A stretch of 64,000 bases of DNA from Agaricus subrufescens (GCA_029945375.1 CM057064.1:2852001-2916000); one strand, 5' to 3'; shown: positions 34,996-47,423, counted from the first letter of the stretch. Translations and numbers: made by a program. Notes: generated by a model not told the origin, from the sequence alone.

Positions 34996-37612
34996 TACTG
35001 AGTATCAGAGGGAGATAGACAGGTGAAGGGGAAGCTTCCTGTTGACTGAAGTTCGTCCCCGAAACTGACTACTCTTATACTCCTTGAAGATAGTATGTGA
35101 GAATTTCTTAGAGCATGTATTTGATCGTTTGGACTCAAATCGGGATTGTTGTCCTCGAGAATGCTTCTTTTCATCCGTTGGGTAGCAGCATGGAAATGAC
35201 TAGCTATCTAAAAATTTATGATTGTTATGCATGTGCGTGACTTGTCTGATGTATCTCGTGGCAGTATGAGGGCAATAGCCTGCCGAACAGATGTATGAAA
35301 GGAGATGTAATCGAAGGCTCGTATGTCTAATAAGTATCTACAGCAAGATATCAACCTGGAAGAGAAAGATGGAAATTGATCGGAACATTGATGCGCACCT
35401 CCGAATCTCCGTCCCCAGATCAACACGGCAGCCTCAACGTTCCTTCGTTACGAGTCTGATAACCTCGGGTGAGCTTCCTTGAGAATCGTTAAAGCTAGCG
35501 ATAGTTGCATTTACATGCATGAAGGCACGAACTTCAGGTACCTGGGGTCGATTAAAGCCTGTCAAGGAAGAAAAATCTAGCCGTCTAAACTTGATCAAAG
35601 GAATCGTTGCGCCGCCCGAGGCCATCATCCAAATGTCAGGCGCGTGACAGACATGCCACCAGTGGTCAGAGATCACATGCATCCCAGCGTCACAACGCTT
35701 TGGAACGCGACAAAGTTACTTCAAATTGTATCTACTCAGACGTATGAGCAACCGCCCTGACACGGGATTGGTTTATCACTTTGCAAGGTAGTTCGGCATC
35801 AATGGGAAAAGGGACCTTTAACGTTCCTGACATTCAATTTAGAAACCATTGATAAGCGGCTAGTTTTGCGTGAACTTTTTTGCGAGTGTCTTTCAAGTTG
35901 ACGTGGGAGTTGCTGCACTTAAAGCTCCTCAGACGAAACCCTGATCGGTCTTCTCACTGTTCTTTTTCTTGATAATGTGGCCGAAATTTGATAAGGCTAT
36001 AATAAGCCGTATATTGACTGATCATGAGTATACTGAGTCAAAAGAGAAAATGGGAACGAGAAGAGTGGAAACGCCGACTTTGGAATGTAATCTTAACATT
36101 TTGGAGTGAAATCGCAGGAATAGGACTCCTGAAGCTGGCTTTACGCCAGAGATGAAAGTAGAAGCAAAACATGCGAAAATATAATCTCGTGTAGGATACC
36201 ATTATGGCGAGGTAAACTGAATTAATCTGTGAGCCCATACGATTGCCATTTGCTGCCGAAGAGTGGCTACCTGGCAAAATTTGGGCTGATTTAGCCACGA
36301 TTTCATCAATGATAGCTGACATGGGAACTCTAGTCTCTGAGCTAGTAAATACAATGTTGCTCGATTCAGCCGACTGCGGTCTAGGCGCTCATAAATTCCC
36401 CTCCGTCCTGTGAGGAATCTTTGTAGCGAACTATTTCTCGTAATAGTCTTCAAAGTTCCGAGATTCACTGATTCCAATGTTTATCATTATGTCACCCTCG
36501 TGTGGGTCTTCAAAGCTAGCTCAACCCCTGCCAGGGTTCCAGTCGGTTTATGAAATTTCAACCTTATTCAATACTTACTCAATACCTGGGTTCTTTTTGA
36601 ATCTCTGCTGTGAGACTCGAATGGGTGGTTTTTTTTTATGTTGAGTTTGAGTCAGTACGGCTATGTACCGTGATTGCTACCATACGGTGTTCCTGAAATC
36701 TTCACACATTCATTTCAGTCAACGATGACCATGTGCTACCACTGCTTTGTGCTCGTTTGGCGGGCAGAATGTTAAACGCCCTGAAAACACTCATACGGAC
36801 GCCTACTAGGCTATTGCAACCCCCCGTGAGGTGCGGACGACTCCATTATTGTTCCTGCCAGCCTCTTCAATAACCCGCCCATCTAACGCTTTTAAGTGTG
36901 TATCATGGCTCATGTAGATTACTACTACCAAACTAATTCCTCATGGCATAATCAAATCCTAACCCGATTTGGCGTCTCCCCCTAACCCCTCTCTTCAATT
37001 TACAAAGAATTTGTAATGGATGCTCGAAAAACAACTACAGAACTTCTTGTGCTCGGCTCGAGGAAGGTAGATGGATAATATTGAGCATCAGTGAGTATAT
37101 TCTTGGACCCACAGGAGTACACCGAAGAAGGTAGGTTTGATTTTCTACATGTGGTGATTCCACGGCTGTCACTGTTAGTGATGAGGCTAGGGCTGATGTG
37201 ACAGCAAAGGAAGATTAAGGTGTTTATTCAGGGACAACCTTGCTCTCGTCCAACAACCTCAGCAAGGGCCGTTTGCTCTCTCCGCTTGCCACGTCTCCAA
37301 CTGAAGCCTTTGCTTCCCATCTTCTTCTTTTCATTCACCTGCACTCCTATCCGGCTTGATCCTTCACCTACTGGTGACTCTGTGAGTTGACTCGGTTTAG
37401 CCTACTCGAGCTCTAGCAAGCTTTGTATGCTGACACATTGCTCAGTACAATCAACAATCTGATATTCTCACCCCCCACTCGTTTCTTCCCTTGCGGCAGT
37501 AGTTCCGCTGTCCCCACAAACCACTCCGCCCAATATCGGCATTTACCTCCTGACGATTCCCCACACTCCCTACCCAAACCGCAAACACACACACCCGCAC
37601 GCGCGCGCTAAA
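34996..37612. other. Gene B promoter, duplicated flank and unique spacer
   Basis: 34996-36228 is the left-arm flank and matches the right arm in inverse orientation. 36229-37612 is unique, with no supported gene. A CACACACACCCGCACGCGCGCGC tract runs just before the next start codon. Confidence 0.5.
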
Positions 37613-37951
37613 ATGGTGTACTACGCAGCCGGATACACCATCACTGCTATCCAAGTCTTCGACCTCGTCTACCATCTCACCGGTAAATCCTACAAACGCA
37701 GCGAATACGACCTCGCTCTCGACTTCCTCTACGACGACCTCCTAAACAAATACAGCGTCGATATGCACGAACTCGAGGACGCTGTCGAACCTACCATCAT
37801 CATCGCTTGTCTCGAATCAAATCACCAGGAACTTCACACAACAGATTTGGTCAATAACAAGAAAGCTGCGAATATCCGCTCATACTTGGATCGTGCGGGG
37901 GTGAAACCATATAAATCACATGTCGTGAGCTGGCCTGAATATCCTGGGTAA
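37613..37951 (+). CDS. Small single-exon protein, 112 aa, unknown
   Basis: I do not recognise the family. ATG at 37613 directly follows a CA/CG repeat leader. The product begins MVYYAAGYTITAIQVFDLVY, is acidic overall, and has predicted helices (SEYDLALDFLYDDLLNKYSV). It has no signal peptide, Cys motif or membrane segment. Codon use is C-ending at the start, as in highly expressed genes. It ends VSWPEYPG, TAA at 37949-37951. It is convergent with the URC1-like gene and may be a core gene rather than part of the mirrored locus. Confidence 0.6.
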   Translation: MVYYAAGYTITAIQVFDLVYHLTGKSYKRSEYDLALDFLYDDLLNKYSVDMHELEDAVEPTIIIACLESNHQELHTTDLVNNKKAANIRSYLDRAGVKPYKSHVVSWPEYPG

Positions 37952-38492
37952 AATGTCATTTCTCAGCTGTAGATATTGGAATTTGGTGGATTTTGGTCGA
38001 CGGACTAGCACTTTTTTCTGTTCCAACTGCCCTGATCGCCCCTGTCTCTCCTTACCCTGTTCCTTCTCGCTTACCCTCAAACCTTCGAAGTTTCAGCCAC
38101 TCTTCCCTCAACTTTCTTTAGTCTCTCTGCTTCTTCCTCTTTGTTATATCTGTTTTCTCTCAACCAGCATTATAACTCAGCTCCGTAGCTCACCATTCGT
38201 GTTCGATCTATAACGGGAAAAACAAACGGTTTGGCTCGGTCTTCGTCTTCCATTCTATATTCGTTTTTCAATTATAATCAACCTGTTCAGAACCAGACGG
38301 ACGCCATACTAGTTGTATATACTACAGATTCTACTCTCTACTCCCCTTTGCTACATTTAACCTACATACCCAAGAAAAAAAAGACAAACTACGATTCAAT
38401 TCATTTCCTTTGATAAACCCATTCTCATGCCCCTGCATCACTCCAAACAACTCATCTTACGTTCCTCGTTCACACAGTCTTCTTCCGCCACA
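37952..38492. other. Convergent 3' interval
   Basis: 540 bases between the small orphan (+) and the URC1-like gene (-). It is pyrimidine-rich, and no gene was seen. Confidence 0.45.
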
Positions 38493-40573
38493 TCAATGCT
38501 CCGTCTCTTCCCAAGCCCTACCCACCGTCTTAAACAAATCTGCCTCTGTGATTTTCTTCGCACTTGAGAAATATCCAGCAGCAATCTTAGCATCGATCTC
38601 TACGCGGGAATCCGGGGGGATCAAGTGGTCTGTGTCCAGGACAAACAAGGGTCAAAGGGCAAAGGGAATCCAAAAATAGAGACCGCCGAAGCAAGGGTGC
38701 GAAACAAATTTGAATACAAGTTTTAATTGATCAGCCATCTTATTTTATTTCTCTCTGAGAAGCAGTAATTAAGACTTACCAGGAAGGTCATATCGTGTCA
38801 AGATCGGAATACCACTCTTAACTATCGCATCGTATTTCCTGAACAGCCAATCAGTGGTTTAATATTGAGAGAACGTTCGATACGATACTCACATGTCACT
38901 CATACTGACCATTCTATCGATCTTCCTGATACCCAACCAGTGTAAAACATCAGGCATGAGGGCTTGGAATCTCATGTCCTTGACACCAGCAATCATTTCT
39001 GTGGATTTGAAATATTTATCCGCCGAATCGCCGCCACGTTTACGTAGGTTGTACACCAGGTACCTGGGCAAAATCGGTTAATATCATTCTAATTCAGGTG
39101 AGGATTACAATTGACGTACTTCGTAACCTCGCCTAGTGCACGGCCTTCTTTGCGGAAATAGACTACAACGCCTACGCCACCATTTTGTGCGCCTCTGATG
39201 CATTCCTCGATAGCATATACGAGGTAGGGCTTGCAAGTGCAGATATCCGAACCGAACACGTCAGAACCATTGCCTGTCAAGATACAAGTGAAGGAGCATG
39301 GGTCTGTTTACGGTAAGGGACACCTACATTCGTCGTGGACTCGTAGAGTCAATTCCTTGCTCTCGTCAGAGAGATATGCTGGATTCCCAACTGGATGTAT
39401 CTCAGAACGAGGGTCAAAATGCATGAGGTAAACTCGTCTACGTACAGATGTAGACAGTCAAATTCCCGATTGGTGGGAGGAACACTTTGATGTCCGGTCG
39501 GGTGATCAATTCTGGATACATTCCGCCCGTTTCCTCAAACAATGCACGTCGTAATAAGCTCTCAGAACTAATAAAGACAAGTCAATAAGGTATAACGAAC
39601 TGAAGTATCAGGCTGATCACTCACATTTCAAATCTCTCCGCCACACCCGGTAAATACCAAACCGGTTCAACAGCAGCCTTGCTCACGAAAACCTCCACAC
39701 CACTATCATCAGTACAAACAGACCCATCCTCGTTCTTCAACGGCCTACTCTTCTTAACCAAATTACCATCAACAACAAGAGTGCCTTTCCTAGCCGCATC
39801 ATCCAATTCACTCATCTTCAAATGAGCTTTCGTTACAGCAATGCTAGGTCTAATATCCAACCCAGAATTCATTTCGTCTTTGAACACAATTTGCACTAAA
39901 TGACCCCAAGGGTCGAAGGATACGATTTTCTTGGGATCAAACCAGGATGGCTGAGGTGGGAAGTTTACTGGGGGTTCGGTCATAGTGTAATCAGGTTTGT
40001 GGGTCGGAGAGAGCGAGCCCATAGCGATTGATAAGGAACGATAGATTGAATATGAGCCGGAATGAGCTCCCAGCGCATTACGTTGTTTGATCGAGGATTG
40101 AAGACGGGAGCAAATGATGGGCCCACGTTCGTGTGGCTCAGATGCCCCCCAGCGAAGGGGATGAGGTTTGATTCCATGCTGATCAGGATATGCTGTGAAT
40201 AAATTGAACAGACCGGATCAGATGAAAGATCAGATTGAGCTCTTACTGGACAAATTGACACGTCCCGGGTATAGCAATTTCTCTCGTTCTTTATCCGTAA
40301 AACCGCCTTTGGGTGGCGAGGAGCTAACGCTATCTGCTGTAAGAGGAATCGGAATCGGCGAAGGAGGTTCCTTGTTATTATCCTTCTTGGGCTCTAACGG
40401 AGGGCTAGGTTGGCTCGTCGGGCCAATACCCAGCGCATCAAGCTGATGTTCATCAGATCAATGGCCACAAGAAGAAGAGAATGACGTGCCTTTGCCTGCA
40501 TGGCCTGCTGATTGAGCTGCATGGCCTCGAGCTGGGCCAGTATCTGGGTGAGAACAGCATCTGTGGCTGGCAT
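38493..40573 (-). CDS. URC1: URC1 / GTP cyclohydrolase II-like protein
   Basis: GTP cyclohydrolase II-fold protein of the uracil catabolism (URC) type. ATG at 40573 gives MPATDAVLTQILAQLEAMQ. A probable 53-base GC..AG intron leads to LDALGIGPTSQPS and PPKGGFTDKEREKL. Exons then read NLIPFAGGHLSHTNVGPSFA, YTMTEPPVNFPPQPSWFDP, KKIVSFDPWGHLVQIVF and ITRPDIKVFLPPIGNLTVY. The zinc site Cys-x10-Cys-x-Cys is present across an intron: HDEC then NGSDVFGSDICTC. Next come GGVGVVVYFRKEGRALGEVT, KYVVYNLRKRGGD, and MPDVLHWLGIRKIDRMVSMS. It ends TVGRAWEETEH, TGA at 38493. In Urc1 the product feeds uracil degradation rather than riboflavin synthesis. Function is assigned by family similarity; the RibA alternative is less likely because of the long N-terminus. 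Confidence 0.8.
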
Positions 40574-41057
40574 TATGGGATGATAGAAACAGAGATGTCG
40601 ATAAGGGACCACCCGGATCTTCTACTTAAGTGACCGGGGCAATGCATTTTCTGTGACGTCACAATCCCGAGATAACCGTGTCTTCCGCCGCGTCACTCGA
40701 TCCCCGCATTGAGTATCTGGTAATCGCATTGCTTCTGTTATGATATAAACTGATGTCCACTCAACAGGTCAAGATATGACCTGGCGGCGAAGGAAGAAGT
40801 TGTGCCTCATGACCATTACTTATATTAGGATCATTCAGCAACAACTAGGAGTAGTATTAGCAAGTCAGGAAATGATAGTCAAATTTGTATCGAAACAACA
40901 GGATATTCAAATATCAACAACTCTGGGCTGCTTAATACTAATACACGCCTTGATTCTCTACCAAGAAGAAAACATCGAACAGAGATATTATTAGTACCAG
41001 AGGAGCTGGCCGTTCCCTGTTTTCGTTACAAAACGTCAATAATATCCATCAAAATAA
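40574..41057. other. Intergenic interval
   Basis: Between the URC1-like start and the NACHT gene 2 stop. No gene was seen. Confidence 0.45.
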
Positions 41058-42748
41058 TCATTTAAAATGACTGACGTAGGAATTTATGTCAACGGGCTGA
41101 ATTATCTCAGGGATATTTTGTTTCTGCACCTGAACAAATTGTGGACAATCAGTCACAAAAAAAGATACAAATGAGCTATAGTATTCCCCACCTGACTTTC
41201 CAAAAAAGATACCCACGAAACGAACTCTGATTTAGGTATCTTGTCCTTGACGAATCGTAGGAATGGGTATCTGAAGTCGACAATGGTGTGGCGGAGAATA
41301 GGATCATTGATATCCCCCAACCTCAGACATGCATTCCAAATATTCGTAGCGCAGTAGTTGAGCAATTGGTGAGAAACTGCAAACGCGGATAAGCCGTCTG
41401 CCTTGGTTGGCGACCAAGTGAGATTCATCGCGTGCTGGGGAGTGGTTTGAGCCAACACCCTAAAACAGACTTTGATAAATTCGAGGCCGATCAATCTCCT
41501 GTCGAATGAAATGGTACGAGTAATAGTCGCTGAGCTGCTGTCGAGCTTGTCAAAGAGAAAATCTCGTTTGCGAATGAGAAAATCAGCAAAGGAAGCATGG
41601 TAGAAGCGTAAACCATCTTGCGAAATCCTGTCAGGTCCAGGGACATTCACTACGGACAGCAAAGGTAGCACGCAGCGGTCAAATGTAGGGTGGTCAAGGC
41701 AGAACAGGTTGGCTATTTGTAGGATTGATAGAGAAGGATAGAGGATGCACGTTCCAAGAAGATGTAGGAGTCGAATGGGCTGAAAGTCCTTTGGAATCTC
41801 AGAAATGATTTGAGCATATAATTCGTCCAGTTTGGCGAGAGGACTTTCTTCTACGTGGCAGCCTAGGGAGCTTGGTTCGACAAACGAATAAACAAGACGT
41901 CTGAGTCGTGCCTGGGGATCGTTGGCCTCTTTGTTGTCCACATATCGTATAGCGGTGCACGCATAAGCAAACAAGCCTGAGGAAGCATTTACGACCGCCC
42001 GGATGTCATCCTCAGAAGGCCAAGATCCACCGATTATGCTGGGATATTTCTCCCGTATATCTATAAAAGAGGAGCGAACAAATGATCCAACGTCGTTTTT
42101 TGTTTCTTCGCTGTTAGGTGACAACTCTAACCTCCAACACCCGATGGAAAAATCACCATCAGAGACCAGTGCTCGTATATGGCGCTCGGGACGGCTGCAC
42201 ACCATCCAGACAAGTGGGCTAGGGGACGAGGGTTTGGTGACGCTGGCGATAAGCTCAATAATATTGAGCTGCGCCTCCTCGGACTGGCATTCATCCAAGC
42301 CATCAAGGACAACAAGGAATTTCGAAGAGGGTGGTATTGAAGCCAATGGCTCGGCGATAAGTCGCTTGAACTGTACGGACGGCGCCTTATCCAAAATGTC
42401 CAAGTCATCTGCCAGCTGTTTGGCCACATTTACTCGATAACTCGGTATACGAACGGCGAGTTGGTAGGCAATGGTAGCCCATAGTTTGGCATATTGATCT
42501 CGACCCTGTAATCGAGAGAAAAAGTATGCGGCTCCTAATCGACCATCCGTAGCAGCACGTTCAGCTACAGTCTGCGCAATAGCGGACTTGCCAACTCCAG
42601 CGTGTCCCCAGAGCCAGACAAAGTCGCTTTGACGATGATCATCTTGTACCCAATCTTTGATCGACGTTGTTAACCATTGACGGGTTCCTGGATGGCATCG
42701 AGGGGGAGGATAACGTTCGGATGAGTCCACTTCGGCACCAGGAGTCAT
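41058..42748 (-). CDS. NACHT-domain NTPase 2 (NLR-like), near the axis
   Basis: Long exon from an in-frame Met at 42748 (MTPGAEVDSSERYPPPRCHP). Walker A is GHAGVGKSAIAQT (about residue 50), Walker B FLVVLDGLDEC (about 145), and LVWMVCSRPERHI follows. The winged-helix region ends with FYHASFADFL. The 3' end is spliced: CAG/GTGGGG to a TTGTTCAG acceptor gives VQKQNIPEIIQPVDIN and a TGA at 41058. No C-terminal sensor repeats were found. Met 42748 is probably internal: the frame is open upstream (RIKALALLSAN) and matches the NACHT 1 spacer (LIKLLALEKLQG), so one or more 5' exons probably lie in 42790-43120 but could not be fixed. It is head-to-head with NACHT gene 3. Confidence 0.78.
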
Positions 42749-43335
42749 ATTCGCGCTAAGTAGCGCAAGAGCTTTAATTCTTATTAGACTTGCGGTCTAT
42801 AGCACATAATTGTGGTCATGATCACCTGTTTGGCCTGTTTCAATGTCAGGCCACCTATTTGTCGTTGTAAGAGCTTTCGCGCTGGATTCAGCAGCCTGTT
42901 GAGAAAACCATAGACCACTATGGTTGTCATCCTGGGATGATGTTCAACATTGTGAAGAAGAGCTTGAGTCTGAGCACAAAACATATGGCCCACCATGAAA
43001 CGACGATAATTCAGCAACGGCATGCTACGTCTTGATAGAGGATGAGGGTCAAGCCGGGGAAGAATGAGTTTCGTGAGTCTTAATTTGCCAAGAATGGCAC
43101 CGAGACACGTCACCACTCATTGGCTCAAGTTATGAGCATTCATTGATATATTATATATTCTGAGCCGGCGTGAGACGTCCGTTAACCCACATCCATCCCT
43201 TTCTACAATAAACACGTAGTAGTATCCGGTTCCTAAACATGCAGCACTCTATTGGTACGCCTCCAATTCATTACTCTATCCACTTCTCTCAGATCCTTTA
43301 CAGCGCTGGGTGGTTTTTTCCCTTATAGCAGTGGG
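42749..43335. promoter_or_regulatory. Head-to-head interval between NACHT genes 2 and 3
   Basis: Shared upstream region at the axis of the mirrored locus. It probably includes unresolved 5' exons of NACHT gene 2. An open frame on the minus strand (42784-43116) has no recognised domain. Confidence 0.4.
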
Positions 43336-45373
43336 ATGTCATTCTATAACACCACCATGATAAGCCAGGAGTCTGCTAACCGAAATGATCACAAATTACG
43401 AGGTAAGACCTCGGCACATTCAATAAGACCAGTTTATCCATCGAGCAAATACCCTAATCCCAGAACTCTACCACCTCTCAATTCCTGGCACCGGACTCCA
43501 TTCCTGGGACAGACGAATGCCACCACGCTGCCATCCCGGAACGCGCGTAGCCCTTCTTCAAGAAATAGCCGACTGGATGGATAACCCTTCGAGAGAAGAA
43601 GCTATGTTCTGGGTATACGGTCCCCCAGGCATCGGCAAATCGGCTGTAGCACAATCTACAGGCGAATTCGCCAGCACTCGAGGAATCCTCGGCGCTGCTT
43701 TCTTTCTCCTGCGCGAACGGGAGCGAAACGACCCCTCACGTTTCTTTATCACCATCGCCAGTGAACTCGCAGAGCATCACCCAGAGTACCGTCACCGCCT
43801 CCTGAATATATTAGAAACCAGCGAGAGGTTGCTTGAACAGAGTTTAAACTATCAATTCGAAAAACTACTGGTGGAGCCTTTGTCTGGACTACAGGTGCAG
43901 CGAAAGCTACTGATCATCATTGACGGACTGGATCAGTGCAATGGAATTGACGATCAGGTCCAATTTATTCAACTCCTACGCAATCGCGCATCCGATCTAC
44001 CCATCATCTGGTTAATTTGCAGTCGCCCCGAAGTCGAACTCAAGAGTGCATTTAACGAAGACTCCACAAGCGACAGCTGCCTTTGTTACAGGAGAGAACT
44101 ATCACTGGAAGAATCCAACTCTCAAAACGACATCAGGGCTTACATCGAAGCCAGGCTAGGAAAGCTCGCTAGGGAGTACAGCGATCATTTCGACTCTGAT
44201 GATTGGCCAACACGCAACACATTAGAAAAACTGGTCGACAAGTGTTCCGGCCTGTTCCTATACGCCACAACTCTCCTAAGTTACATCAGCGACAGAAGGG
44301 CCGACGACCCGGATGGACAGCTCGAAGCCGCGCTCACATTCATTGACAATCCCCGCATTCTACCCTCCCCAGAATCCAATCCCCTCAAACTCCTTGACTC
44401 ACTCTACATGGGTGTACTCAGGGGTTTGCCAAATATCAAGTTAGATGTATCCCTCACCATCCTCGGTAGTTGCACCGTTTGTCCACCCCTCCCAGCTATG
44501 CACTTGAGCAACCTTCTTCATCTAGAGCGGAGTCAATTCTATAGCGCCCTCCGACCTCTCCATTCAATTCTATTCATACCACCTCGGGAAAAAGCCTTTT
44601 TTTTCCCCCTCCGCTATTTCCACCTCTCATTTTCCGAGTTTCTCGCTGCCAAAAACCGTTCGAACGTATTCTGGCAGGACGAGACGATTCATTCAACCAA
44701 AATTTCTACGGAACTGCTACGTCTGCTCCAATGTGAGCGAATAGCCTACTCTCGAGGTTTATCCTGGGTTCCTGTATTCCCCGGTCGGGATGATGAAGAC
44801 CCTATTTCACCTGCTTTGCTGTTAACAAATAACATGTTCGACCATGCAGCAGCTCACACCTGGAGCATTTGCTCTCATATATCTAATCCAGGCCCCAAAC
44901 TCCTCAGGGAGATGCTCAAATTTGATTTTAGAAAACTACAATCGGTCGTAGAAACTATTCCGGCTCAAACTTTTACTCAATTCCTCCGGTGGCTACACTC
45001 CCATGTACGTTTACTTAGGTTATATCATCGGTATACTTGTTGCTAACTGTGAGGTATAGACGAAGAACCACCCCGAGTTCGCTCATATAATCCGCACAGT
45101 CCCGATCTTAGAAAATGATTCTGCGTTGATCGAAAAATGCAAACCCATTTCCGAACCATTCGTATGTCTGAATCATATATCCATCTTTTTATTGAAAAGA
45201 CCAACCCCTGTCCCCCCCTCTAACAGGATTTGGCAACCACCGATCATCATTATCGGCCCGACATACTCCCTTGGTACGCCCTAGTGGGTCTCGAAGTCTC
45301 ACAATCCATCGTCGCCTTTATCAGTTTTGATTCTGTCATGATCTATTCTCTCGAAGATTTCAGCGATATTTGA
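43336..45373 (+). CDS. NACHT-domain NTPase 3 (NLR-like), near the axis
   Basis: STAND NTPase related to NACHT 1 and 2. Proposed exon 1 from ATG 43336 (MSFYNTTMISQESANRNDHK) splices at CGAG/GTAAGA to ELYHLSIPGTGLHSWDRR, restoring the conserved CHPGTR block shared with the other two. Walker A is GPPGIGKSAVAQS, Walker B LLIIIDGLDQC (Asp-Gln instead of Asp-Glu), then IIWLICSRPEVEL. The winged-helix part ends with YFHLSFSEFLAAK. Two 3' introns (about 45005-45059 and 45164-45227) extend the protein past the long open frame: TKNHPEFAHIIRTVPILEND, then DLATTDHHYRPDILPWYALV, ending YSLEDFSDI, TGA at 45371-45373. No C-terminal repeats were found. Confidence 0.78.
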
Positions 45374-45395
45374 AACTTAAAGGTGGTGAAAGAGA

Positions 45396-45450
45396 CAAGT
45401 CGTAGTTAGTTTGATTTCGGAGCCGGATGCCGTGGAGCACCCTGTGCTGG
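45396..45450 (+). repeat. Dispersed repeat fragment, copy 1
   Basis: The core gtttgatttcggagccgg recurs at 50229-50283 in the same orientation, with about 55 bases of similarity. It may derive from a transposon or LTR. Confidence 0.65.
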
Positions 45451-45477
45451 ACAAGTTACTATACCTACACAAAAGTC

Positions 45478-45557
45478 GGCTGGCCGCTTATCAATGGTTA
45501 CTGGATTGAATGTCAGAAACATAAAAGTCAATCATATGGGCACACAGATTAGTTTGC
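45478..45557 (+). repeat. Partial third copy of the secreted-gene flank
   Basis: The block ctggccgcttatcaatggtt (45480 onward) resembles 45930-45990 and the complement of 35800-35870. It is truncated and directly abuts the right arm. Confidence 0.65.
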
Positions 45558-46782
45558 AGAATTTATTTTACTTCGCCATAAGGATATCCTACTACGAGAT
45601 TATAATTTCGTATGTTCTGCTTCTGCTTTCATTTCTGGCATAAAGCCAGCTCTGGATGCCTTATTTCGGTGATTTCTCCCCAGAATACTGTTAAGGTTTA
45701 CCCTAAAGTCGACGTCTCCACTCTTCTCGTTTTCATTTTCTCTTTTGAAGTATACTCATGGACGGTCGATATACGGTCACCGTGATTAATTTAGCCCTAT
45801 GAGACTTCGTCCACATTATCCAGGCAAAAAAAAAACAGTGAGAAGATTGATTTGGGTTTCGTAGGAGGAGCTTTAAGTCCAGCAACTCCCACGTCAACTT
45901 GAGAGACACTCGCAAAAAAGTTTATGCAAAAGTTGGCTAGCCACTGATCAAAGGTTTCTAAATTGAATGTCAGGAACATTAAAAGTCCCTTTTCCCATTG
46001 ATATCGAGTTACCCTGCAAAGACTTTCGCAGCCAATCTCATCATAGAGTGGCTGCTCATACGTGTATTCTAGAATTTGAAGTAACTTTGTCGTATTTTAA
46101 AGTGTTGTGGCGCTGGGATGCATGTGATCTCTGTGATGGTGTGCCTGTCATACACCCTTGCTGATGGCCGGGAGGCGGCACAATGATTCCTTTGATCAAT
46201 GGACAGCTAAATTTTTCTTCCTTGACAGGCCTTTAATCGACCCCAGGCACCTGAAATATGTGCCTTCATCCATGTATATCGCTGGCTTTAACGATTCTCA
46301 AGGAAGTTCACACGAGAATATCAGGTCCGTAACGAGGAACGTTGAGAAAGCCGCGTATTGATCTGGGGACGGAGATTCGGAGGTGCGCATCAATGTTCCG
46401 ATCAAATTCCATCTTTTCCAGGTTGATATCTTGCTGTAGATACTTATCAGACATACGAGCCTTCGTTTACATCTCCTTTCATACATTTGTTTTGCTCGCT
46501 ATTGCCTTCATACTGCCACGAGATAGATCGGACAAGTCTCACACATGCATGACAATCATAAAAATTTTAGACAGTTAGTCATTTCCATGCTGCCTCCCAA
46601 CGGACGAAAAGAAGCATTCTCGAGGACAACAATCCCAGTTTGAGCTCAAACGATCACACACATGCTTTCAGAAGTTCTCACATACTTTCTTCAAGGAGTA
46701 TAAGAGTAGTCGGTTTCGAGGGCGAACTTCAGTCAACAGGAAACTTCCCCTTCACCTGTCTATCTCCCTCTAGTACTCAGTA

Positions 46783-47423
46783 ATGTTGTTCTCTACTACT
46801 CTTGTGTCTTCGCTTGCCGTTGTTGCCTCTATGGCAAGCGCTGCTGTTTTAACCCGTCGCGGTGGAGAATATGAAGCCATATTTATAGGGCAGTTTGCCG
46901 CCATTGAAGCCCACGACTTTCTCACCTTCCACCTTGTTCCGACGACAGACGGTGACTCTGTGTTTTACATCCCGTGGCCTACAATGAGCTCATATCTCCT
47001 GTAGACTGCAAAGCGTTTTGTGACTCTATCCCGGACTGTGGATTCGCTAACAGTATGTACACTTTTTCTACGATTGTTATTGATCCTCTCAGCTTTTCTG
47101 ATGCAGGCTATCATGATATCAATGGCAAGGTATGCGTATCTTAAATGTTGTCTTAGGCACGTTCCTCATCCGTGACACGTACATCTCCGTAGGGGGGATC
47201 TACAGACCTTACCTGTTCACTCTTCGTCGGGTGCCATGACACACTCAGTCTGACGAACTTTGGTGGTCAAACACAACCAGATGGCACGGTCAACTTCATT
47301 AGGGATAGTGATGGCTATTGCAAAATCGTCACTCCTCCCCCTGAGACTACAGCTCCTCCCCCAGTCACCTCCGACCCCGCCCCAGAGCCCACAGGTACAG
47401 ATGTTACCGTTGCTTCCTCTTAG
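46783..47423 (+). CDS. Small secreted six-Cys protein B' (right arm)
   Basis: Mirror paralog of protein B. The signal peptide MLFSTTLVSSLAVVASMASA is followed by VLTRRGGEYEAIFIGQFAAI. Six Cys are conserved: DCKAFCDSIPDCGFANS, TCSLFVGCHDT and SDGYCK. The tail reads PPPETTAPPPVTSDPAPEPT as in B, but a TAG at 47421-47423 right after VTVASS ends it earlier; in B the frame continues for about 14 residues. The three introns match its paralogs. Function unknown. Confidence 0.78.

Larger units (their letters stand above)
29979..36228 (+). repeat. Left arm of the large inverted duplication
   Basis: Contains a lectin (+) and two secreted protein genes (-,-). Its order, orientation and spacer sequences mirror 45558-51765. 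Non-coding matches include the block around 35340-35410 against the complement of 46365-46440, and 33740-33960 against the complement of 47790-48005. The inner edge lies near 36228. The arms have diverged by many substitutions and indels. Confidence 0.8.
45374..46782. other. NACHT 3 3' flank, repeat fragments and gene B' promoter
   Basis: Holds a dispersed repeat fragment (45396-45450), a partial extra copy of the secreted-gene flank (45478-45557), and the right-arm inner flank (45558-46782), which matches 34996-36228 in reverse complement. No additional gene was seen. Confidence 0.6.
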
